From Candidatus Acidiferrales bacterium (lineage in GTDB: Bacteria; Acidobacteriota; Terriglobia; Acidiferrales; UBA7541): a DNA stretch of 6,427 nucleotides. Of this stretch, positions 1 to 5,772 are shown in pieces (within the stretch, counting starts at the first letter, position 1; each line of letters opens with the position of its first letter). The stretch is from positions 1-6,427 of the forward strand of contig JASHWB010000280.1 of assembly GCA_030044295.1 (NCBI GenBank), written 5' to 3'. A program made the translations under genes and the position numbers. Under the pieces are notes generated by a model. It saw only the letters and a list, made by a program, of their open reading frames with translations, did not search any database and was not told the DNA's origin.

Positions 1-1584
1 CGCCTGCGTGGCATGTTCAGCATTGCGATTTGGCATGCGCCCGAAAAACGTCTAGTTCTTGCGCGCGATCGCATGGGTATCAAACCGGTTTATACCGCGC
101 GTCTCGGCCGCGATCTTCTCTTCGGCTCCGAGCTGAAAGCCATTTTCGTTCACCCGGAGTTCGACCGCCGCCTAAGCCTCGCGGGCCTCGATTGCTATCT
201 TTCGCTCAATTACGTCCCGTGCCCTTGGACGCTCGCTGATGGCATCGAAAAGCTCCCTCCCGGCCACTGGCTCGAATGGCGCGATGGCGAAATTCGGTCG
301 GAGCCGTACTGGCGGCTTCCTTTTGGTGTCTCGAATTCCATCGGCGCCGAATCCGCAAAAGAAGAACTCGACCACCTGCTTCAGGAATCTGCCGCCGAGC
401 ATCTGCTATCGGATGTTCCGCTCGGCATTTGGCTCAGCGGCGGCATCGACTCCAGCACCGTCCTGCACTACGCCGCCAATGCCACATCGTCGCGCCTGAA
501 AACGCTTTCGATTTCGTTCACCGGTCGCAGTTTTGACGAGACGGCTTACATCCGCGAAGTCGTGGCACGCTACGGCACCGATCACCACGAATTCGACCTG
601 AACCCGACCGAAAATCTCCCATCGGTCATCGAAGAGTTCGCCTATTACAACGACGAGCCCGACGCCGACGCCGGTGCTTTGCCTCTTTGGTACCTTTCGA
701 AAATGACTAAGCGCGAAGTCACCGTTGCGCTCAGCGGCGAAGGTGGCGACGAGCTCTTCGGCGGCTATCTCACCTACCGCGCTGATCGCCTGGCCCGCCA
801 TCTGCGCCGTTTCTCCGCCGGTTCGCGGGGTTTCGCGCTGGAGTGTCTACGCCGCTGGCCAGTCTCCGACGACAAAATCAGCCTCGAATACATGGCCAAG
901 CGCTTCGTCGAAGGCTCGCTTCTCGCACCCGAACAAGCGCACATCTACTGGAACGGCACATTCTCGGCGGCTCAGAAATCGCGCCTCCTCTCCTCTGGTG
1001 CGCTGGGAGCGCTGGACTCCGTTCTCAGCGAACTTGGGACAAAATTGTCAGCCGGAGGCCGAGACGAACTCGCTCCGTATCTCTGGTTCGACCAACGATA
1101 CTTCCTGCCCGACGACATCTTGATGAAAGTCGATCGCATGAGCATGGCTCACGCCGTCGAAGCGCGCCCTGTTCTACTCGACCACCGTATCGTGGAATTC
1201 GCGGCCAAGCTCCCGGCGTCCCTCAAGATGCGCGGCTCGCGCCAGAAATGGATTCTGAAAGAGCTGATGAAGGACAAGCTGCCCGCGACCGTTCTCAATC
1301 GCAAAAAGACCGGGCTCGATATTCCCGCTCACGAATGGCTGCGTGGTCCTCTGCGTCCGCTGCTAACTGAAGCGCTCGCCGGCGCATCGGAATATTCCGA
1401 TCTATTTCGTATTAGCGAAATCCAATCCTGCGTGCGCCGCCACATCGAGCGCAAGGAGAACCTGGGATACCACCTGTGGGGCCTGATGATTCTGTTTCTG
1501 TGGATGAGGCGATGGCGGATCCAATTGGGACGCTGCCCCGAACCGAACCGGTTCGGGCAGGGCGTTCTCACATCTACTATCTGA
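1..1584 (+). CDS. asnB: Asparagine synthase-type glutamine amidotransferase (5' partial)
   Basis: This enzyme class uses glutamine-derived ammonia and ATP to amidate a carboxylate: aspartate to asparagine in classic AsnB, or a sugar or polysaccharide carboxylate in glycan-cluster relatives. The frame is open from base 1; the ATG at 13 lies inside the conserved 'RGMFSIAIW' strand, so it is internal and the true start is upstream. Counting codons from base 1, the end of the glutaminase domain is visible (ARDRMGIKP, FGSELKAIF). The ATP-pyrophosphatase domain follows with LSGGIDSS (145-152, the PP-loop), SGEGGDELFGGY (245-256) and DDILMKVDRMSM (371-382). The nucleophile Cys2 and the rest of the glutaminase site are outside the window, so glutaminase competence cannot be judged. 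The visible 527 codons plus about 100 missing fit the usual 600-650 residues. The last ~24 codons overlap the next gene. Family assignment is secure; the substrate is unknown, and the neighbours favour an envelope-glycan role. Confidence 0.93.
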   Translation, partial: RLRGMFSIAIWHAPEKRLVLARDRMGIKPVYTARLGRDLLFGSELKAIFVHPEFDRRLSLAGLDCYLSLNYVPCPWTLADGIEKLPPGHWLEWRDGEIRSEPYWRLPFGVSNSIGAESAKEELDHLLQESAAEHLLSDVPLGIWLSGGIDSSTVLHYAANATSSRLKTLSISFTGRSFDETAYIREVVARYGTDHHEFDLNPTENLPSVIEEFAYYNDEPDADAGALPLWYLSKMTKREVTVALSGEGGDELFGGYLTYRADRLARHLRRFSAGSRGFALECLRRWPVSDDKISLEYMAKRFVEGSLLAPEQAHIYWNGTFSAAQKSRLLSSGALGALDSVLSELGTKLSAGGRDELAPYLWFDQRYFLPDDILMKVDRMSMAHAVEARPVLLDHRIVEFAAKLPASLKMRGSRQKWILKELMKDKLPATVLNRKKTGLDIPAHEWLRGPLRPLLTEALAGASEYSDLFRISEIQSCVRRHIERKENLGYHLWGLMILFLWMRRWRIQLGRCPEPNRFGQGVLTSTI

Positions 1585-3521
1585 TCGTAGTGCTCGTCGC
1601 GAGCGCAATCTATTTCGGTTGCGTATTCTCTCCGCCATCATTGATGGATGATGTGGACGCCGTACAGGCGCAGATCGCGCGCAACATGCTCACCTCCGGC
1701 GATTGGGTCACGGCTCATATCGACCGCATCGCCTACATGGAAAAGCCGCCGCTGGTTTACTGGACACTGGCCGGCTCGTACAAGATCTTCGGCGTTCACG
1801 ATTGGTCCGCGCGCCTTCCCATTGTGCTCTCCGCCATCGGCCTTTGCTGGCTCACCGCTGCCTTTGGAGTTTGGGCCTTCGGCAAGCGCGCCGGATTCTA
1901 TGCCGGCTTATGCGTGGCTACGTGTGTCGGTCTTTTCCTTTTTACCCGCATCATCATTCCAGACGTAATGCTGACGTTCACGATCGTTCTGGCGATGTGG
2001 GCTTTTCTTCGCGCCATCGACGAGGAAGAAAAACGTCCCCTTGTATGGGCCGTCCTGCTCGCTGCGAGCCTGGGCGTCGGGCTTCTGTTAAAAAGCTTGA
2101 TCGGCGTGGTCTTCCCAGTAGCTGCCGCGCTCCTCTATCTGCTTTTCACGCGCCAGCTCTTTTCCGCGAAAGTTTGGCGCCGCTTGCATCCATTTCTTGG
2201 CGCCGCAATCATTCTCGCGATCGCTGCTCCCTGGCACATCCTTGCGACACTGCGCAATCCTCCAACCTTCGTCTGGACGCTTCATAGCGGCCCCGGCGAT
2301 TACCACGGTTTCCTTTGGTTCTTTTTCATCAACGAGCAGTTGCTGCGCTTCCTGAACATGCGCTATCCGCGCGATTACAACACGGTCCCGCGCGCCTATT
2401 TTTGGCTGTTCCATCTGATCTGGCTATTTCCCTGGAGCGTTTACATTCCCGCGATCGTTAAGCAGTCATTTAAGCCAATCGACCGCGCCGGACGCGCTCG
2501 CCTTCTGGCCCTTTGCTGGATCGGTTTCATTCTCGTCTTTTTCACTTTTTCGACCACGCAGGAATACTACTCAATGCCGTGCTATCCGGCCTTCGCGCTG
2601 CTGATCGGTTCGGCCATGGCCGCCGAAGGCATTTGGGTGCGCCGCGGAACGCGATTCCTGGCGGCCATCACCGCCTGCGCCGCTATCGCCGCGTTTGCGC
2701 TGATCATCTACGTTCGACACGTTCCAACACCCGGCGATATTTCCATGGCCCTGAGTCACCACCCCAAGGCCTATTCTCTTTCGCTTGGCCACATGGAGGA
2801 TCTTACGCTCGACTCGTTTGCCTACCTCCGCACCCCACTGCTGCTCGCAGGCATAGCATTTCTGGTCGGGGCCCTTGGTACGTTCCGCTGGGTTGGGCAA
2901 CGCGCTTATCTCGCCGCCGCTCTAATGATGGTGTTGTTCTTTCACGCTGCTCGCCTGGCGATGATCACCTTCGATCCCTATCTTTCCTCGCGTACGCTTG
3001 CCCGCGCTCTCGCGCACGATCCACCGGGCACTTTGATTTCGGAAGGGCACTACTACGAGTTTTCTTCCGTGTTTTTCTACGACAACCGCACCTCGCTTCT
3101 GGTCACCGACCGTCGCGTGAATCTCGATTATGGCTCCTACGCCTCGGATGCGCCCCACATGTTCATCACCGATTCCGAATTCAAATCGCTCTGGCTGGCA
3201 CCCCCGCGCTGCTATTTCCTCGTCAAAGACGCCGATTTGCCGAAGTTCCAGGCGCTTGTCGGTGCTCCCGCCATGACGGTTGTTGTGAGTAGCGGCGGCA
3301 AATCGCTTTTCACGAATCATCCATTGCCGGTTTCTAACTCCCAACTTTCCTCCCACAATGCGATTGCCCGCCGGGGTGCTATACTGCGGCTTCGGAGTCC
3401 TCATCGCGCGAGTGCTGTGCGTTGGGGTGAGAGGGAGACTCAGCGTTCCAGTTTGGTCCGCTGGGGCGGCAACGCGGATTTCAAGCATCCCGCTTTGGCT
3501 CGCCGGGATGGGAATTCATGA
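1512..3521 (+). CDS. GT39 / ArnT-like membrane glycosyltransferase
   Basis: This is a predicted integral inner-membrane enzyme of the PMT/ArnT superfamily, which transfers a sugar from a polyprenyl-phosphate donor to an acceptor on the outer face. From the ATG at 1512 it has 669 residues. The first membrane segment is at 21-40. The first periplasmic loop follows with the acidic motif MDDVDA (45-50) and MEKPPLVYW (76-84). Other family marks are a conserved-type Asp (IIIPD, D151), LLKSLIG (192-198) and FFINEQLLRF (271-280). About a dozen hydrophobic segments run to ~481, then a soluble domain to ~604. Residues 605-669 are Arg/Ser-rich and look unlike the domain. The start is uncertain: in-frame GTG codons at 1476 and 1500 are alternatives, GGGA at 1464-1467 would suit 1476, and ATG 1512 has only a poorly spaced GAGG. 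The gene overlaps asnB by 73 bp and the next gene by ATGA. Donor and acceptor are unknown, so I do not call it arnT. Confidence 0.9.
   Translation: MADPIGTLPRTEPVRAGRSHIYYLIVVLVASAIYFGCVFSPPSLMDDVDAVQAQIARNMLTSGDWVTAHIDRIAYMEKPPLVYWTLAGSYKIFGVHDWSARLPIVLSAIGLCWLTAAFGVWAFGKRAGFYAGLCVATCVGLFLFTRIIIPDVMLTFTIVLAMWAFLRAIDEEEKRPLVWAVLLAASLGVGLLLKSLIGVVFPVAAALLYLLFTRQLFSAKVWRRLHPFLGAAIILAIAAPWHILATLRNPPTFVWTLHSGPGDYHGFLWFFFINEQLLRFLNMRYPRDYNTVPRAYFWLFHLIWLFPWSVYIPAIVKQSFKPIDRAGRARLLALCWIGFILVFFTFSTTQEYYSMPCYPAFALLIGSAMAAEGIWVRRGTRFLAAITACAAIAAFALIIYVRHVPTPGDISMALSHHPKAYSLSLGHMEDLTLDSFAYLRTPLLLAGIAFLVGALGTFRWVGQRAYLAAALMMVLFFHAARLAMITFDPYLSSRTLARALAHDPPGTLISEGHYYEFSSVFFYDNRTSLLVTDRRVNLDYGSYASDAPHMFITDSEFKSLWLAPPRCYFLVKDADLPKFQALVGAPAMTVVVSSGGKSLFTNHPLPVSNSQLSSHNAIARRGAILRLRSPHRASAVRWGERETQRSSLVRWGGNADFKHPALARRDGNS
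1533..1560 (+). other. GC-rich hairpin inside the asnB/GT39 overlap
   Basis: The left arm CTGCCCCGAACC (1533-1544) pairs with GGTTCGGGCAG (1550-1560), giving 11 base pairs with one bulged C and a 5-nt loop. A perfect 14-bp palindrome, CCGAACCGGTTCGG (1543-1556), lies in the same stretch. The hairpin starts 21 nt after the GT39 ATG and lies upstream of the asnB stop. No T-run follows, so it is not an intrinsic terminator. A role in slowing ribosomes or protecting mRNA is inference only. Confidence 0.5.
3377..3385 (+). promoter_or_regulatory. Candidate extended -10 promoter for the GT2 gene
   Basis: TGCTATACT fits the extended -10 pattern TGnTATAAT, with 5 of 6 matches in the hexamer. No good -35 lies at 16-18 bp; a TTGCCC at 3364-3369 is only 10 bp away. 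Extended -10 sites can work without a strong -35. A transcript would begin near 3392 and carry about 125 nt of leader before the GT2 ATG at 3518. The site lies within the unusual 3' tail of the GT39 reading frame, which supports the idea that this stretch was, or still is, intergenic in function. Confidence 0.45.
3441..3463 (+). other. Hairpin in the putative GT2 leader
   Basis: CAGCG (3441-3445) pairs with CGCTG (3459-3463). Inside it, CCA (3448-3450) pairs with TGG (3454-3456), leaving a 3-nt loop and a 2x2 internal loop. It lies between the candidate promoter at 3377-3385 and the GT2 start. No function is assigned. Confidence 0.3.
3486..3510 (+). promoter_or_regulatory. Hairpin overlapping the GT2 ribosome binding site
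   Basis: CATCCCG (3486-3492) and CGGGATG (3504-3510) are perfect 7-bp inverted arms around an 11-nt loop. The right arm holds GGGA (3505-3508), 9 nt before the GT2 ATG at 3518. A second GGGA at 3510-3513 abuts the stem. Folding could hide the Shine-Dalgarno sequence, and ribosomes finishing GT39 would open it. The structure is seen in the sequence; the coupling role is inference. Confidence 0.4.
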
Positions 3522-4537
3522 GCCTCGAACAGCAAAGCGAACTCGCCTACACGGTTGTAGTTCCCCTGTTCAATGAACAGGAAAATGTGCCGCAGCTCTA
3601 CGTCCGTATCATCGACGCCATGGACGCTGTGGGTGAATCCTACGAGATCGTCTTCGTCGATGATGGCAGCAAGGACGGCACCTTCCGTCTGCTCTCCGAA
3701 ATTGCCGCTGACGATGCTCGCGTGGTGGTCGTTCGCCTGCGCCGCAACTTCGGCCAAACCGCGGCGTTAAAAGCCGGCTTCGACCATGCCCGCGGCGAAA
3801 TCATCATTTCCATGGACGGCGACCTGCAGCACGACCCCGCCGAAATCCCCCGTTTCATCGAGAAAATTCAGGAAGGCTACGACATCGTCAGCGGCTGGCG
3901 GGTGGAGCGCACAGATGCCTGGCTGACACGCCAATTGCCGAGCCGCATCGCCAATTGGATTATGGCCAAGCTTTCGCGTGTCGATCTTCACGACTTCGGC
4001 ACCACTTTCAAAGCCTATCGTCGCGAAATTCTGTCGGAGATTCAGTTGTATGGCGAACTGCACCGCTTCATTCCCGCGCTCGCCAGTTCGTCTGGCGCAT
4101 CTGTGGTGGAAGTGCCCATCACGAATATCCGGCGCAAAAGCGGCAAGTCCAACTACGGCATCTCACGAACGATCCGCGTCTTTCTCGATTTGCTCAGCGT
4201 CAAGTTCCTGCTCGACTACTCCACGCGCCCGCTGCAACTATTCGGGCTGCCAGGTCTGGGCTGCTTGATTATCGGGGGCGTTACCTGCTTGTGGCTCGTC
4301 ATTCAGAAGCTGGTGACCAATGCGGACGTGATCGCGCTCCATGGTCCGCTGCTTTTAATGAGCACGGCGCTCGTGATCGGCGGCATTCAACTGCTCGCCA
4401 TCGGGTTGATCGGCGAACTTCTGGCCCGCACGTATTACGAATCGCAGAACAAGCCCGTTTATACCGTGCGAGAATTTCTGGGCCGCCGCGGCACGCGATC
4501 CGGACGCACCGATCGCACCGCCGGGGCCGGCCGATAA
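3518..4537 (+). CDS. GT2 polyprenyl-phosphate glycosyltransferase (DPM1/GtrB/ArnC type)
   Basis: Enzymes of this group move a sugar from a nucleotide donor to undecaprenyl (polyprenyl) phosphate at the cytoplasmic face, giving the lipid-linked donor used by GT39/ArnT-like enzymes. The 339-residue protein has a GT-A domain with VVPLFNEQEN (14-23), VDDGSKDGT (47-55), the metal-binding DGD within MDGDLQHDP (D100 and D102), SGWR (125-128), YGELHRF (178-184) and the RRKSGKSNYG loop (205-214). Two C-terminal membrane segments follow at about 241-265 and 277-303, then the family-type NKPVYTVREF (311-320). The length fits the family. The last ~19 residues form a basic, low-complexity Arg/Gly/Thr tail. 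The ATG lies in ATGA with the GT39 stop, which points to coupled translation, and GGGA lies 4-9 nt upstream. The sugar cannot be read from the sequence; glucose, mannose and aminoarabinose relatives share these motifs. Confidence 0.93.
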   Translation: MSLEQQSELAYTVVVPLFNEQENVPQLYVRIIDAMDAVGESYEIVFVDDGSKDGTFRLLSEIAADDARVVVVRLRRNFGQTAALKAGFDHARGEIIISMDGDLQHDPAEIPRFIEKIQEGYDIVSGWRVERTDAWLTRQLPSRIANWIMAKLSRVDLHDFGTTFKAYRREILSEIQLYGELHRFIPALASSSGASVVEVPITNIRRKSGKSNYGISRTIRVFLDLLSVKFLLDYSTRPLQLFGLPGLGCLIIGGVTCLWLVIQKLVTNADVIALHGPLLLMSTALVIGGIQLLAIGLIGELLARTYYESQNKPVYTVREFLGRRGTRSGRTDRTAGAGR

Positions 4538-4549
4538 ATCACTTCGAAC

Positions 4550-5536
4550 ATGCGACCTGAAGCGCTGAATTTTTTGGCCTGCCCTTCGTGTGGCCATACG
4601 TTATCTCTGTCTCGACAAGGGAATTGCGACGACGCAGGCCATATCGTAAGCGGCGAGTTAGCGTGCGTCGCATGCCGCGGCAATTTCCCGATTCGCGACG
4701 GTTTGCCCATCCTCCTGCCCGGCAGCACTGAGACCGTGAAAACGGAGACGGCGTCGCGCTTCGCGGAAGAATGGCTCCGCTGGAGCGACCTCCGCGACTA
4801 TTACAAAGAGGAATTCTTCGCCTGGATTGCTCCGCTTGAGCCGAGCGACTTCGCGGGCAAGCTGGTTTTCGAGGGAGGCTGCGGGAAAGGCCGCCATACG
4901 GCGATTGCAGCATCGTGCGGCGCGCGAGCGGTCGTTGCCATCGACCTCGGGGACAGCGCCTTCGTCGCCTATCGCCACACGCGCGATCTCCCGAACGTGC
5001 ACGTCGCGATTGGAGACCTGCTCCGGCCTCCGGTGAAACCGGTGTTTGACTTGGCGTTCTCGGTCGGCGTTCTGCACCACCTCCCCGATCCGGCAGCCGG
5101 CTTTCTCAGTCTCGCCTCGCGGGTGCGCCCAGGAGGCCAGGTGTCTTTCTGGGTGTACGGTCAGGAGGGCAACGAGTGGATCACGCGCTACGTGAATCCT
5201 CTTCGCGTCAACTTCACTTCAAAGCTGCCCGCCGGTTTCCTGAGGGTGCTGTGCTGGCCGCCATCCCTGCTGCTCTGGGGTGTGATAAAGCTTTTTTACC
5301 GGCCGCGCGCTAACCGAAAAGGTCCGGCCTTTCTGCCCTACGGCGACTATTTCGCATCCATGTACTCGTACCCATTCGACGAGATTCACGCCAACGTTTT
5401 CGATCAGCTGGTCACCCCGGTGGCGTATTACCTGCGAGGAGATGAAGTGCGCGCCTGGGTCGCCAGCGGGTTCGACGATGCGGCCGTGCGCTCTCACCGT
5501 GGCTACAGTTGGAGCGGCTTGGCCAGGGTGAAGTAA
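4550..5536 (+). CDS. Trm112-like zinc ribbon + class I SAM methyltransferase
   Basis: A 328-residue S-adenosylmethionine-dependent methyltransferase of unknown substrate. Residues 1-56 resemble a Trm112-like zinc ribbon, with two CxxC pairs (C11/C14 and C39/C42) and the typical FPIRDGLPILLP ending. The Rossmann domain shows motif I EGGCGKGRH (108-116), the acidic ribose-binding position D132 in AIDLGD (130-135) and motif IV with DLAFSVGVLHHLPD (167-180). A hydrophobic stretch at about 226-249 (AGFLRVLCWPPSLLLWG core) may lie on the membrane. The MRPEALNFLACPSCG start is typical for the fold. The ATG lies 12 bp after the GT2 stop and has no clear Shine-Dalgarno, so it is probably translated by reinitiation in the same operon. 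Its place after glycosyltransferases suggests it methylates a sugar or lipid-linked intermediate, which is inference. Quinone-type methyltransferases look similar and cannot be excluded. Confidence 0.88.
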   Translation: MRPEALNFLACPSCGHTLSLSRQGNCDDAGHIVSGELACVACRGNFPIRDGLPILLPGSTETVKTETASRFAEEWLRWSDLRDYYKEEFFAWIAPLEPSDFAGKLVFEGGCGKGRHTAIAASCGARAVVAIDLGDSAFVAYRHTRDLPNVHVAIGDLLRPPVKPVFDLAFSVGVLHHLPDPAAGFLSLASRVRPGGQVSFWVYGQEGNEWITRYVNPLRVNFTSKLPAGFLRVLCWPPSLLLWGVIKLFYRPRANRKGPAFLPYGDYFASMYSYPFDEIHANVFDQLVTPVAYYLRGDEVRAWVASGFDDAAVRSHRGYSWSGLARVK

Positions 5537-5611
5537 GAAGAGTCGCGAATTCTAATATCTTCCAGTGAGGTCATCGCACAGGACCGGCGACACGTGATCG
5601 CGCGTCTAGAC

Positions 5612-5639
5612 TTATTGCATGCGTTCACGCGGGTAAAAT
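5612..5639 (+). promoter_or_regulatory. Weak candidate promoter for sqdB
   Basis: TAAAAT (5634-5639) matches a sigma-70 -10 box at 5 of 6 positions. The -35 region, TTATTG at 5612-5617 with 16-bp spacing, is poor. An alternative pair is TTGCGC (5645-5650) and TACAAA (5669-5674) with 18-bp spacing. Either would give a leader of roughly 90-130 nt before the ATG at 5773. No operator can be identified. Confidence 0.3.
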
Positions 5640-5694
5640 GCTGCTTGCGCGTCCTCCGTGCATCGGGGTACAAATTTCAATAGCGCCCTCTTTC

Positions 5695-5708
5695 CGAGCG
5701 GCGGCTCG
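5695..5708 (+). other. Small hairpin in the sqdB leader
   Basis: CGAGC (5695-5699) pairs with GCTCG (5704-5708) around a 4-nt loop. No T-run follows, so it is not a terminator. It lies about 65 nt before the sqdB ATG. A 5-bp stem in GC-rich DNA may be chance. Confidence 0.25.
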
Positions 5709-5761
5709 CGAAACCACGAATCGGCCGTTTATTTTGCTGCCAGCGAAGACACTCAGGTTCT

Positions 5762-5767
5762 AAGGAG
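5762..5767 (+). promoter_or_regulatory. sqdB ribosome binding site
   Basis: AAGGAG lies 5 nt before the ATG at 5773. It is the best Shine-Dalgarno match near any start in the window and fixes the sqdB start. The other genes depend on overlaps or weak sites, which supports independent initiation here. Confidence 0.8.
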
Positions 5768-5772
5768 CGTAG

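Larger units (their letters stand above)
5537..5772 (+). other. 236-bp intergenic region ahead of sqdB
   Basis: This is the only real gap in the window. It contains a weak promoter candidate (5612-5639), the palindromes CACGTG (5591-5596) and GTCTAGAC (5604-5611), a direct repeat GCGCGTC (5600-5606 and 5647-5653), and a small hairpin (5695-5708). I saw no intrinsic terminator with a T-run after the methyltransferase gene, no tRNA and no convincing small gene. The gap suggests that sqdB starts a separate transcription unit. Confidence 0.6.

Noticed and set aside
406..801. Open frame on the - strand opposite the asnB synthetase domain
   Set aside because: It is antisense to the conserved PP-loop and SGEGGDE motifs, so it is a shadow.
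3364..3385. TTGCCC as a -35 partner of TATACT
   Set aside because: The spacing is only 10 bp, far from 16-18 bp; only the extended -10 reading is kept.
2922..3488. Long open frame on the - strand opposite the 3' end of the GT39 gene (188 codons)
   Set aside because: Antisense to a recognisable domain, with composition typical of a shadow frame and no promoter or ribosome site noticed.
1512..4537. Naming the pair arnT and arnC
   Set aside because: The motifs give family and reaction type but not aminoarabinose specificity, and no other arn genes are present.
5537..5562. GAAGA/TCTTC inverted repeat as a terminator for the methyltransferase gene
   Set aside because: A 5-bp AT-containing stem with a 16-nt loop and no T-run is too weak for an intrinsic terminator.
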